A stretch of 64,000 nucleotides of DNA, taken from NCBI GenBank assembly GCA_020851635.1, contig JADZCJ010000048.1:1-64000 (forward strand). The letters are read 5' to 3'. The notes under the pieces are model-generated. The model worked only from the letters and a program-made list of their open reading frames with translations. It was not told the DNA's origin and did not search any database. Both the position numbers and the translations under genes were made by a program. The stretch comes from Anaerolineae bacterium. Lineage in GTDB: Bacteria; Chloroflexota; Anaerolineae; UBA4142; SHND01. Below, in pieces: positions 55,308 to 63,075 of this stretch (positions are counted from its first letter, which is position 1; each line of letters starts with the position of its first letter).

Positions 55308-58193
55308 CTACTCTACCGGCTCCACCCTTATCACCCCCACGCTCGCCGCAATCTGCGGCGCGGTCAAAGGCACGTTCAACCACACCTGCGACACCTCCGT
55401 CTCGGACGCCATCTCGGACGCCGATCCCGGCAGCGCGCCCTTGACCCCAATCACCGCATGTGACCACCGAAATTTTCCGCGCAGGTCCTCTCGCGCCCCA
55501 ATCGTCCGCAGCGCCTCCACCGCTTCCGCCGTCAATTTTTCTGATGCCTCATCACTCGCCGCGACCGCAACCAGGTCCCCTTCCGCCACCCGATTCAAAA
55601 ACTGCGCCATGCGCGCCGCCTCGCGTTCGCTCAAAAACGTGTCAAAATTCTCGCGCGCCTGCACCTGTCCCGTCTTGGGTTCGATGACGACCACGTTATA
55701 CCCGCGCGCGTTCGGCGATTCGTCCACGCCGTTCACAAAAATATGCCCGAACGCGCCCTGCTCTTCGCCCGCGCTCCGCACCACAATTGACACCTTGCTA
55801 TCCGACAGGTCAGTCACGGGAACCGTCTCATCAAATGTCAGCTCGACCGTGTTCACTCCGCTCCTCAGCATACGCGTGGGCAGAGTTACATTGTATGCCC
55901 CATTCTCTATCGGAATCGGATTTACGTGCCCGATGTCCGTGCCGTTCACCCGCACCGCCAACCCTTGCCCCTGCGGCGGATACGGGCGCAAATCATTCAG
56001 CGTCAATTTCATGTCGCGCGGCTCACTGATTGGCAGGAACAATTTCGTCGCGTTCCGCTCCACCCAAAACGCATCGCCTCCCAACGCTCCCCAGCCCTCA
56101 CCCAGATACAATCGCGCCAGCGGGTCATTCGGACGCAAGACCAGCGTATCGTCCGCCTCCGTCTCGTTCACCCGATACACCGCCAAACCGCGCCCGTTCT
56201 CGTAACTTTCGCTGATTTTGGTCAGCGGCAACACCTCTTCGATGTATGTGCGCGTGCGGTCTGCCACGTCTCGATTTTCCTCTTCAAACGGCGCATGCCA
56301 GATCACAAACCGCGTCCCGAAAAAATCCAACACCCTTGGCGCCAATTCCTTGTCCCGTTCCCGCGTCGCCGCATCCACCGCGTGCCCTGTCTGGATTGCA
56401 ATCAACGAGTCCAGCACCGGCGCTTCCGCAAAATACTGAAACTTGAGCTCGGGATTGCGTGACGTGTTCCCGTTCAAAATCGGGTGCTGCTGTGTCGTCT
56501 GATACCACTGCGCCAGCATAAAAATACGGTCAATCGGACCCTGCGACCCGTTCCGATAGCTCCCCGTCACCCGAAACCCGTTCCGCCATGTCAGCGGCAG
56601 TTCCATCACCGAAAAATTCCCTACCTCTTGCCGAATCTGCGAATAAATCTCCGGCACCCGAAAATCCGACAGTGGCATCGGCGTCGCCAGATTCTCAAAC
56701 AAAATCACCGCGCCCAACACCGTCGCCACACCCAACAATCCCGTTCTATGGTCTCTTGCCTCCAATCTTCCACTGCCCGCCATCTGCCGTCCGCCATCTG
56801 CCGTCCGCCATCTGCCATCTGCCGTCCGCCATCTGCCATCTGCCGTCCGCCATCTGCCATCTGCCGTCCGCCATCTGCCATCTGCTATCCTGCCCAGCAC
56901 CCACGCCATCCCATACCCCACCAACACCGCCAGCGCCAGCGTCAACATTACGCTCCAGCGCGACGGGTAGCGGTTCCCCTTGATGAGCGGAATGTCCAAC
57001 AGCGCGTCGAACGGCATCGGCAAATCAAATTCCGCGCCGCCGAGCCGCAGGGTTGGTCCCAGCGCAATCAACCCAAATACCAGCGCCCACACACCCCAGA
57101 TGCGCGCCGCTTTGACCTTCCACACCGCGACGATGCCCAGCGCGAGCGCGACAAAACCCAGATACATAAAATTGATATACGGGAAATGGAATTGTGCTTC
57201 CAGCCCACCGAACAGCGGATGCAGATGCGACGGCACAAAAAATCCGAGCAAATCCGCCGAAAAGATATTCGCAAACCCCAATCCCTGTTGGATAAAATCG
57301 CCTTCCGCCAAAATGTCCGACACCATCGCCGTCAGAATTGGCGCCATCGTCACCGCAAACGCGAGCGCGGCGAGACCGAGGTTCAACATCGTCTGCTTAT
57401 ATCTGAATACCCGAAACCGAATCGTGACCAGCCAATAGAGGAAATAGGCGATAGTGAACAAAATGAGGAATGACGCAAAAATAAACTCGCTCAACGCTTG
57501 CGCCAGCAAAAACACCGCCAGCATCACCCCGTATTTGTACGGCGGCTTGGGCGTATCAAACAGCTTGATCAAAAACAACACATAAAACGGAATCCACTGC
57601 GACGACGCGATATTAAACTGTCCCAACGACGCATACAAAAACTTGCTCGCCGCAAACGCATACACCAGCCCCGCTGCAAACGCCGCGCACCCCCGTAGTA
57701 ACGACTCTGGTCGTTCGCCCTTTGTCTCAAAGCGCGCAGCGCCGAATCGTCCTTCGTCGTCCGTCGTCCGTTCTTCGTCCTTCGTTCGTCCTTCCTCCTT
57801 CGTCCTTCGTCGTTCATCGCCCAACATATAGTACGCCAACAGATACATCCCAAACCCGCTCAGCGTAAACGACATTACCAGATTCACGTTCGCCGCGGGG
57901 ATCAGACCAAAGCCAAATTGAAGGGGGACCGCGAGGAACGCGTTGAGGTAGGTGAGGGTATAAAAGCCGAGGTTCAGCCCGATCGGATAAAACATATAAT
58001 CCGTATAAATCGGATTCGTCCCCGCATCGAGCAGCGCATAGGGCACCCACCACAGATTCCACGCCAGCGCGGGATCATCGCTCCCGTCGCCCGCCACATG
58101 TGTGGTGAAATTCAATGCCAGAGGGTATGTTAAAACCAGCGTGAGGATCAAAAACGCCGCCAGTACGGCGATCTCACGACGATATTTTTGCAC
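55308..58193 (-). CDS. Polytopic membrane protein (GT-C-like) with C-terminal ILEI/FAM3-type domain, paralogue
   Basis: This 961-residue protein parallels the one at 26595-29531 from its N-terminus (LTYPLALNFTTHVAGDGSDD, FYPIGLNLGFYTLT) to its C-terminal ILEI-like domain (GYNVVVIEPKTGQVQARENF, VAVAASDEASEKLT, SHAVIGVKG, about residues 820-935). It has some 12-14 membrane helices. Two inserts come from heptamer arrays: residues about 124-160 (RRTKEEGRTKDEERTTDDEG) at the same loop as in the paralogue, and about 437-471 (RWRTADG repeats). Enzyme activity is inferred only from the GT-C look and context. Confidence 0.78.
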   Translation of the reverse strand: MQKYRREIAVLAAFLILTLVLTYPLALNFTTHVAGDGSDDPALAWNLWWVPYALLDAGTNPIYTDYMFYPIGLNLGFYTLTYLNAFLAVPLQFGFGLIPAANVNLVMSFTLSGFGMYLLAYYMLGDERRRTKEEGRTKDEERTTDDEGRFGAARFETKGERPESLLRGCAAFAAGLVYAFAASKFLYASLGQFNIASSQWIPFYVLFLIKLFDTPKPPYKYGVMLAVFLLAQALSEFIFASFLILFTIAYFLYWLVTIRFRVFRYKQTMLNLGLAALAFAVTMAPILTAMVSDILAEGDFIQQGLGFANIFSADLLGFFVPSHLHPLFGGLEAQFHFPYINFMYLGFVALALGIVAVWKVKAARIWGVWALVFGLIALGPTLRLGGAEFDLPMPFDALLDIPLIKGNRYPSRWSVMLTLALAVLVGYGMAWVLGRIADGRWRTADGRWRTADGRWRTADGRWRTADGGRQMAGSGRLEARDHRTGLLGVATVLGAVILFENLATPMPLSDFRVPEIYSQIRQEVGNFSVMELPLTWRNGFRVTGSYRNGSQGPIDRIFMLAQWYQTTQQHPILNGNTSRNPELKFQYFAEAPVLDSLIAIQTGHAVDAATRERDKELAPRVLDFFGTRFVIWHAPFEEENRDVADRTRTYIEEVLPLTKISESYENGRGLAVYRVNETEADDTLVLRPNDPLARLYLGEGWGALGGDAFWVERNATKLFLPISEPRDMKLTLNDLRPYPPQGQGLAVRVNGTDIGHVNPIPIENGAYNVTLPTRMLRSGVNTVELTFDETVPVTDLSDSKVSIVVRSAGEEQGAFGHIFVNGVDESPNARGYNVVVIEPKTGQVQARENFDTFLSEREAARMAQFLNRVAEGDLVAVAASDEASEKLTAEAVEALRTIGAREDLRGKFRWSHAVIGVKGALPGSASEMASETEVSQVWLNVPLTAPQIAASVGVIRVEPVE
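56780..56884. repeat. Heptanucleotide array, 15 units, inside a coding region
   Basis: Fifteen units alternate CCATCTG and CCGTCCG in constant phase (105 bp, five times 21). The gene on the opposite strand reads five RWRTADG repeats. The third base pattern is a higher-order 21-bp repeat, which suggests recent duplication. Confidence 0.93.
57712..57822. repeat. Heptanucleotide array with a 3-bp deletion, inside a coding region
   Basis: After CGTTCGC and CCTTTGT and a non-repeat stretch, units of CCTTCGT/CGTCCGT run from 57751. One unit is shortened to TCGT (57786-57789), a 3-bp loss that keeps the reading frame, and the phase resumes. GTAGTAACGACTCTGGTCGT (57695-57714) before it is shared with the array at 29014. 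Confidence 0.85.
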
Positions 58194-58200
58194 GTTACGT

Positions 58201-59664
58201 CTATTTCCCTACATATTCGAGCTTGTAGATCGTCCCCGGCGCTTCGGGGTCTGCCTTGCCGCCACGCATGTCCGCAATATACAGCGCGCCGTCCGGTCCG
58301 ACTGTCACCGCAATCGGGCGGTCCAACCCACCCAAAAACGGCTTTACCGTATAGACGGTCTCACCCTCTTTTTGTTCCGGCGCCACCCGCGCCACCTCAC
58401 GATACTGCATCCTCGAACCCGGCTGCCCCCGCCAATACAGCGCCGTAAAGATATTCCCGCGATACTCGGCGGGAAATTGCTCGGCGTCATACACGGTCAC
58501 TCCCGTCGGCGCGGTATGCGGCACAAAACGCACAATCGGCGCTGCCGTATCCGACCACGGGGGAGGATACCCGAAAAAATAAGGATAGCCGTAATCGCGT
58601 CCCGGCTCTACCAGATTCAACTCGTCGCCGTCCGGCGCCGGAATCGTTTCGTCGCCATTGTCCGTCGCAAACAATTTGCCGTCGCTACCGAACGCCAGGG
58701 CATACGGATTTCTCAGTCCTCGGGCGAACAATTTGGGATTCTTGCCGTCTGCGTCCGCCTGGATCACTCCCGCAAAAAACCAATCGTCGCGCGGTTGCCC
58801 CTGATACGAATACTCGTGATTCTCCAGCGTCAATTGTCCCACGCGCGGACCGCCGATCGCAATATACAATTTGCCGTCCGGTCCGAACGCAATTCCATTG
58901 TTCGAATGTTGAATGTCCAGCGAAAACAGCCCATCCATGATAACCTTGTTCTCGTCAGCCACTCGGTCGCCGTTCGTATCGCGCAGCGTATTGATTTGCC
59001 CCCGGCTTGCAACATACAACGTCCCATCGCGCCACGCCAGCCCGCGCGGGTTCTTGAAACCTGATGCAAATACCGTTCGTTCCTCGGCGCTCCCGTCGCC
59101 GTTCGTATCGCGCAAACGTACAATGTTCCCATCCACCAACTCGGAATAATACAGATTCCCGGCATCATCAAATGCCAGCGCATTGGGTTCTTGCAGTCCC
59201 GTCGCAAACTCGCGAATTCGAAAGCCCTCGGGCGTCACAATCTCTGCCATTCCGGGATGTTTGTTTGCGGTGGTCGGAGCAGGTGCCACAGCGCGCATCA
59301 TCGTGGCGCCCCAGAGCAGCAGCAGCAAGCTCACAGCCGCGCCAATCCCGATGCCCAACGCCAATTTTCGCCGCGTCCGCCCCAAAACAAAGATCGCAGC
59401 TGCGCCCCCGGCAGCCAGCACACCCACAGCTAATCCCACCAGCTCGCCCGTTGCCAGCGCGCGCAAATCGAGCCCGATGGGCAGCGCGCCAAAAAGCTGC
59501 ACTGCCGCGCCGCTCGCCAAAAAAAACAACGCGCCGAGCGCAGCCACCCCTATCACCGACCACAGCAGGGCAGCGCGCTGGCGCGTACGAAAATATTGGA
59601 CGAGACCCAGACTTGCAAATGTGAGAGAAAACGCGATCAGAGAGAGCGCGAGGAGCTTGAGCAA
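58201..59664 (-). CDS. PQQ-type sugar/sorbosone dehydrogenase-like protein with N-terminal membrane helices
   Basis: This 487-residue protein begins with four hydrophobic helices (about 1-140), then a six-bladed beta-propeller (150-487) with repeats such as EPNALAFDDAGNLYYSELVD, NNGIAFGPDGKLYIAIG and NPYALAFGSDGKLFATDNGD, typical of L-sorbosone and soluble-glucose dehydrogenase families. The propeller faces outside. TTG 59664 has AAGGAAG six bases upstream; an earlier ATG (59745) would overlap tdk by 50 bp. PQQ binding is not proven by sequence. Confidence 0.82.
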   Translation of the reverse strand: MLKLLALSLIAFSLTFASLGLVQYFRTRQRAALLWSVIGVAALGALFFLASGAAVQLFGALPIGLDLRALATGELVGLAVGVLAAGGAAAIFVLGRTRRKLALGIGIGAAVSLLLLLWGATMMRAVAPAPTTANKHPGMAEIVTPEGFRIREFATGLQEPNALAFDDAGNLYYSELVDGNIVRLRDTNGDGSAEERTVFASGFKNPRGLAWRDGTLYVASRGQINTLRDTNGDRVADENKVIMDGLFSLDIQHSNNGIAFGPDGKLYIAIGGPRVGQLTLENHEYSYQGQPRDDWFFAGVIQADADGKNPKLFARGLRNPYALAFGSDGKLFATDNGDETIPAPDGDELNLVEPGRDYGYPYFFGYPPPWSDTAAPIVRFVPHTAPTGVTVYDAEQFPAEYRGNIFTALYWRGQPGSRMQYREVARVAPEQKEGETVYTVKPFLGGLDRPIAVTVGPDGALYIADMRGGKADPEAPGTIYKLEYVGK

Positions 59665-59695
59665 CCGAAACTTCCTTTTGGAGAATGGCGCACCT

Positions 59696-60283
59696 TTAAC
59701 CCGTCCGCCGCGGCACCTGATGATGATGCCGGCAGCGCGCCTCATACATCTCGTTCGCGCCGACCATCACAAGGGGGTCATCATAGGCGGCGGGTTCGCC
59801 GTTCACCAAACGCTGCGTGCGCGAAGCCATCCCCCCGCACACCATACAGATCGCGTTCAGCTTGTCCACCTGTTCCGCCTGCGCCATCAAAATCGGCATC
59901 GGACCAAACGGCTCGCCGCGAAAATCCGTGTCCAGACCCGCCAGGATAACACGCGCCCCGCGCTGCGCCAGCTGCGCGACCACTTCGGCGATCTCCCAGT
60001 CAAAAAATTGCGCCTCGTCAATGGCGACCACATTCACATCGTCTGCCCAATACTCCCAAATATCAGCTGCTCGCTTGATCGGTTTCGCGTCCAGGTTCGC
60101 CCCGCTGTGCGAAGCGACGGTCGCGATCCCATAGCGAATATCAATCGCGCTGGTAAAAACCAGCACCTGCTGCCGCGCAATCTGCGCGCGCCGCACCCGA
60201 CGAATCAACTCTTCCGACTTGCCGCTAAACATCGAGCCGCAGATCAATTCGACGTGCCCTTGCGATACCGGAAAATGCTCCAT
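59696..60283 (-). CDS. tdk: Thymidine kinase
   Basis: This 195-residue type II thymidine kinase has the P-loop [14 protein letters not shown], the Asp in [12 protein letters not shown] and the zinc cysteines ICMVCGG and the later CRHHH. It salvages thymidine to dTMP. The length is normal. Its position next to rpmE is common in bacteria. The reading frame ends just before the SD of the downstream dehydrogenase gene. Confidence 0.95.
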   Translation of the reverse strand: MEHFPVSQGHVELICGSMFSGKSEELIRRVRRAQIARQQVLVFTSAIDIRYGIATVASHSGANLDAKPIKRAADIWEYWADDVNVVAIDEAQFFDWEIAEVVAQLAQRGARVILAGLDTDFRGEPFGPMPILMAQAEQVDKLNAICMVCGGMASRTQRLVNGEPAAYDDPLVMVGANEMYEARCRHHHQVPRRTG

Positions 60284-60298
60284 GAGAGAGATTCACAC

Positions 60299-60336
60299 AA
60301 ACGCCCACGCCTCATAAATCAATGATGCGTGGGCGT
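60299..60336 (-). terminator. Hairpin terminator after rpmE
   Basis: AACGCCCACGC (60299-60309) pairs with GCGTGGGCGTT (60326-60336), with further pairing inside the loop. The T tract on the minus strand is short (TTTGTGTG), so termination may be partial and allow reading into tdk. Confidence 0.6.
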
Positions 60337-60365
60337 TATAAAATTCAAATCGTGGCGAGAGTGTA

Positions 60366-60941
60366 TTATTCGGCTTGCGCTTGATCGTCGCTTGTCGCAG
60401 GCGCTGCGGGCTCGGCTCGAGTTTCGCTTGCTGCCTCGCTCGCGCTTGCGGTGGGCGCAGCGGATTCCGCGCTGGCGCGCGGCTCGCGCGGTTTACGTTC
60501 GCGCGGCGGACGCGGTTTACGTTCACGCGGCGCCGGCGCAGCTGTCACAGCTTCCGCCTCTGCCGCGGGTCCACCTCCCGCCGCTTCCGCCACAGGTTCT
60601 GTGGCAACCGCCTCGGTCGCAACTTGCGCCTCCGGTTCAGCCGATGCCTCTTCCAGCATACCACTGCGCTTGGCGCGCTCCTGGGCGCGACGCTGTTTTT
60701 TGCTGCCCTTGACCTGACCCGCTTCCACCGCAGACTCGCGCGCCGCCAGCCGCTTGGTAAAGCGTTCCACCTGTCCGGCGGTATCTACAATCCGCTGGGT
60801 GCCCGTGAAAAAGGGATGACAGTTTGAGCAAATATCAACGTTCACCTGCTTTTTTGTCGAGCCGGTGCGCCAGGTCGTGCCGCACGAGCCGCAGGTATAC
60901 AACGCGTCCGGGTAAAACGTGGGATGAATTCCTTCTTTCAT
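60366..60941 (-). CDS. rpmE: Ribosomal protein L31 with a long low-complexity extension
   Basis: Residues 1-68 are a normal zinc-type L31 (MKEGIHPTFYPDALYTC, Cys17-Cys20 and Cys38-Cys41). About 123 further residues follow without a stop: a basic stretch (KGSKKQRRAQERAKRSG), then Ala/Glu/Pro-rich sequence with PRERKPRPPRERKPREPR. Normal L31 is about 70 residues. The extension is acidic-basic and probably disordered; it may interact with rRNA or be dispensable. Confidence 0.93.
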   Translation of the reverse strand: MKEGIHPTFYPDALYTCGSCGTTWRTGSTKKQVNVDICSNCHPFFTGTQRIVDTAGQVERFTKRLAARESAVEAGQVKGSKKQRRAQERAKRSGMLEEASAEPEAQVATEAVATEPVAEAAGGGPAAEAEAVTAAPAPRERKPRPPRERKPREPRASAESAAPTASASEAASETRAEPAAPATSDDQAQAE

Positions 60942-61028
60942 AACAGTCCTTTTTCCGCGCGCGTCTAGTCATGCCACAGCTGCGGAATCGTCACACAGGA
61001 TTTGTGCCGAACCAGACGCGACTTGTTG

Positions 61029-61322
61029 CTAATTTAGAATTGCTGGTTCCACAACCGCGCCCACGACCTGCTCGGCATAGACACTCACTTGTTTCTGCGT
61101 TTTCGAGTACGGCTCGAACTTGACGAACCCGTCAATCAGCGCAAAGAGAGTATAGTCCCGACCCAGACCTACGTTCCTGCCGGGTTTGATTTTCGTGCCG
61201 TGCTGGCGCATCAGGATCGAACCGCACCGCACATATTGTCCGTCAAAGCGCTTGACGCCGAGTCGCTGACCATTGCTGTCGCGCCCGTTGCGGCTTGAAC
61301 CGCCACCTTTTTTATGTGCCAT
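61029..61322 (-). CDS. rpmA: Ribosomal protein L27
   Basis: This 97-residue protein shows the family start [20 protein letters not shown] and LGVKRFDGQ, then [19 protein letters not shown]. The N-terminus begins MAHKKG as in most bacteria, so no propeptide is cut. It reaches the peptidyl-transferase centre. rplU precedes it in the usual order. Confidence 0.97.
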   Translation of the reverse strand: MAHKKGGGSSRNGRDSNGQRLGVKRFDGQYVRCGSILMRQHGTKIKPGRNVGLGRDYTLFALIDGFVKFEPYSKTQKQVSVYAEQVVGAVVEPAILN

Positions 61323-61386
61323 AAATGATCAACCACCGGTCCCAATCTTCAATAGTCAGCCGCGTACCAAACCCGCCATTCTCTAG

Positions 61387-61428
61387 CTGCTGACTACTGA
61401 CTACTGACACCTGACTACTAGCTACTCA
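61387..61428. repeat. Heptanucleotide array, 6 units, at the rplU stop
   Basis: Units read CTGCTGA, CTACTGA, CTACTGA, CACCTGA, CTACTAG and CTACTCA. The rplU stop (TAG, complement of 61418-61420) lies inside the fifth unit. The array fills part of the rplU-rpmA gap. Confidence 0.88.
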
Positions 61429-61729
61429 AAATAATATCCTTGATTTCCAAATGCGTTTCGATCTGGCGATGACCCCTGGTCGTGCGGCGGCGATGTTTGT
61501 TGCGATAATCAAACGCAATCACTTTTTTGCCCTTGCGTTCGTCCAGCACTTGGGCGATCACGCTCGCGCCCGCCAAATCTTTGCCGACCGTATACTTGTC
61601 CCCATCGCCGAGAAACAACACTTCCAATTTGACTTGGTCCCCCACCTGATTGGCGAGGCGCTCGACCGCGATGCGGTCGCCCTTTTCCACGCGATATTGT
61701 TTATTTCCGGTGCGAATAATGGCGTACAT
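61418..61729 (-). CDS. rplU: Ribosomal protein L21
   Basis: This 103-residue protein opens MYAIIRTGNKQYRVEKGDRI and has the GHRQIETHLEIKDI end typical of L21. ATG 61729 has GGAG upstream and gives the normal family length; a longer frame to 61756 is not conserved. Its last two codons and stop come from a heptamer array. It heads the rplU-rpmA pair and has its own promoter and a possible attenuator. Confidence 0.95.
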   Translation of the reverse strand: MYAIIRTGNKQYRVEKGDRIAVERLANQVGDQVKLEVLFLGDGDKYTVGKDLAGASVIAQVLDERKGKKVIAFDYRNKHRRRTTRGHRQIETHLEIKDIILSS

Positions 61730-61764
61730 GATTTTTCTCCCCGTTGGCGCCGTCAACAGGCGTC

Positions 61765-61792
61765 AAAAAAAGCGGCGCGTCCTGCCAGCCGC
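61765..61792 (-). terminator. Possible attenuator in the rplU leader
   Basis: On the minus strand GCGGC ... GCCGC is followed by seven Ts, 36 bases before the rplU start and after the promoter at 61807-61834. Since it lies between promoter and gene it should act as an attenuator, not as an end-of-operon terminator. The stem is short. Confidence 0.45.
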
Positions 61793-61806
61793 CTACAAGC
61801 CGAACA

Positions 61807-61834
61807 ATTATACGCAAACACGACTTTTTGGCAA
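61807..61834 (-). promoter_or_regulatory. Sigma-70 promoter of rplU
   Basis: On the minus strand TTGCCA (61829-61834) and TATAAT (61807-61812) are 16 bp apart. Transcription from about 61800 gives a leader of some 70 nt. Confidence 0.65.
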
Positions 61835-61904
61835 ATTCCGCCACCAGAGCCGCAGCTCGGACCGCTATTTCGCCCCCCAATCGCGACCCTCATGGGCGCA
61901 CTTT

Positions 61905-61988
61905 CTACTCCCTACTCCCTACTTCCCACTTCCCACTTCCCACTGATTTCTGACTACCGACTACTGTCTACTATCTACCATCTCTTCC
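61905..61988. repeat. Heptanucleotide array, 12 units, at the 3' end of the inositol-phosphatase-like gene
   Basis: Units include CTACTCC, CTACTTC, CCACTTC, CCACTGA, CTACCGA, CTACTGT, CTACTAT and CTACCAT in constant phase. The stop of the gene 61971-62759 and its last few codons lie in the array. Confidence 0.88.
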
Positions 61989-62759
61989 CAACAACAATCC
62001 CACCAATTCCCCCTGTATTTTCCCGTTCGACGCAATCCCAAACTGCATCCCCACAGCTTGCCCGTCCCCAAACAACTCGAATATCCCGCCCGCTTCCTTT
62101 ACAATCAAGCGCGCGGCTGAAATATCCCACGGTGACAGCCCAATATCACAATAGCCGTCCAGTCTCCCGCAAGCTACATTACAAATATCCAGCGCCGCGC
62201 TCCCGTTGATCCTCAGCGAACGCGCGCGCTTGACCAGCCGGATGATTTCCGCAATCCCGCGGTCGCTCTCCCACACATCATAGACCAATCCCGTCGCCAC
62301 AACGCTCTCGCTCAATGTCTGTGCCCCGCTGGGCGCAATCGCCGCGCCGTTCAAAAATGCCCCTCCCCCGCGCGTCGCCGTAAATAATTGGTCCATAATC
62401 GGGTCATACACCACCCCGACGATGCTCTCGCCGTTCTCTTCCAGTCCGATGGACACATTAAAATAGGGAAAATGATGAGCATAGTTCGTTGTCCCGTCAA
62501 TCGGATCGATCACCCAGCGATAGCGCGCTACCGTTCCGTGCGTGCCCGATTCTTCCGCCAGGATATCAAAATCCGGCGTCGCCGCGCGCAAAATGTCCAT
62601 CACCGCCGCTTCCGACGCGCGGTCCACCTCCGTCACCAGGTTCACCGCGCCCTTGAACTCGATATCATGCGTCTTGCCCCAGCCCTCGCGCATCACTATC
62701 CCCGCCGCGCGCGCCGCCTTTTCCGCCACTTGCAGTAATTCCGCATAGGTTCTATTCAT
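61971..62759 (-). CDS. Inositol monophosphatase family protein
   Basis: This 262-residue Mg-dependent phosphatase has LAEESG, the metal motif WVIDPIDGTTNYAHHFPYF and the second motif LDGYCDIGLSPWDISAARLI. Family members hydrolyse inositol-, histidinol- or fructose-bisphosphate-type substrates; the exact one is unknown. ATG 62759 is chosen because everything upstream in the frame is antisense to a tRNA. No SD is visible: the ATG is 6 bases after the T tract of the tRNA terminator, so expression may need read-through. Confidence 0.88.
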   Translation of the reverse strand: MNRTYAELLQVAEKAARAAGIVMREGWGKTHDIEFKGAVNLVTEVDRASEAAVMDILRAATPDFDILAEESGTHGTVARYRWVIDPIDGTTNYAHHFPYFNVSIGLEENGESIVGVVYDPIMDQLFTATRGGGAFLNGAAIAPSGAQTLSESVVATGLVYDVWESDRGIAEIIRLVKRARSLRINGSAALDICNVACGRLDGYCDIGLSPWDISAARLIVKEAGGIFELFGDGQAVGMQFGIASNGKIQGELVGLLLGRDGR

Positions 62760-62765
62760 AGACAC

Positions 62766-62798
62766 AAAAAAGGGTCGGGAGAACCAATCTTCCGACCC
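62766..62798 (-). terminator. Terminator of tRNA-Leu
   Basis: On the minus strand GGGTCGG (62792-62798) pairs with CCGACCC (62772-62778) and six Ts follow. It ends 6 bases before the next start codon. Confidence 0.85.
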
Positions 62799-62806
62799 AA
62801 CTCCAG

Positions 62807-62889
62807 TGCCCAAGGAGGGACTTGAACCCCCATGTCCTTGCGGACACAACACCCTGATTGTTGCGCGTCTGCCATTTCGCCACTTGGGC
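62807..62889 (-). tRNA. tRNA-Leu (anticodon CAG)
   Basis: The 83-nt minus-strand sequence folds with acceptor stem GCCCAAG/CTTGGGC, a D arm (GGCGAAATGGCAGACGC), an anticodon stem CAACA/TGTTG around loop ATCAGGG (anticodon CAG), a class II variable arm TGTCCGCAAGGACA and a T arm with GGTTCAAGTCC. The CCA end is not encoded. It reads CUG codons. Confidence 0.95.
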
Positions 62890-63075
62890 TTGCATACCGA
62901 TTCTACGCGAACGGCGTTCTTTGTCAATTCGGATTTTGCTTTTCCGGCTCCTTTCTTTGCCAGAGTTTCCACCCCGGTAGTTTTTATCTTGATGCCGCAA
63001 GGTGTAAAATAAATCGTTTTGTGTTAGAGCGATGCGCAACAAGTTGGCTAACGATATATTAGGAGTCTATATAGC

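Noticed and set aside
62760-62972. N-terminal extension of the inositol-phosphatase-like protein
   Set aside because: It reads through the terminator and across the tRNA-Leu gene; family similarity begins at ATG 62759.
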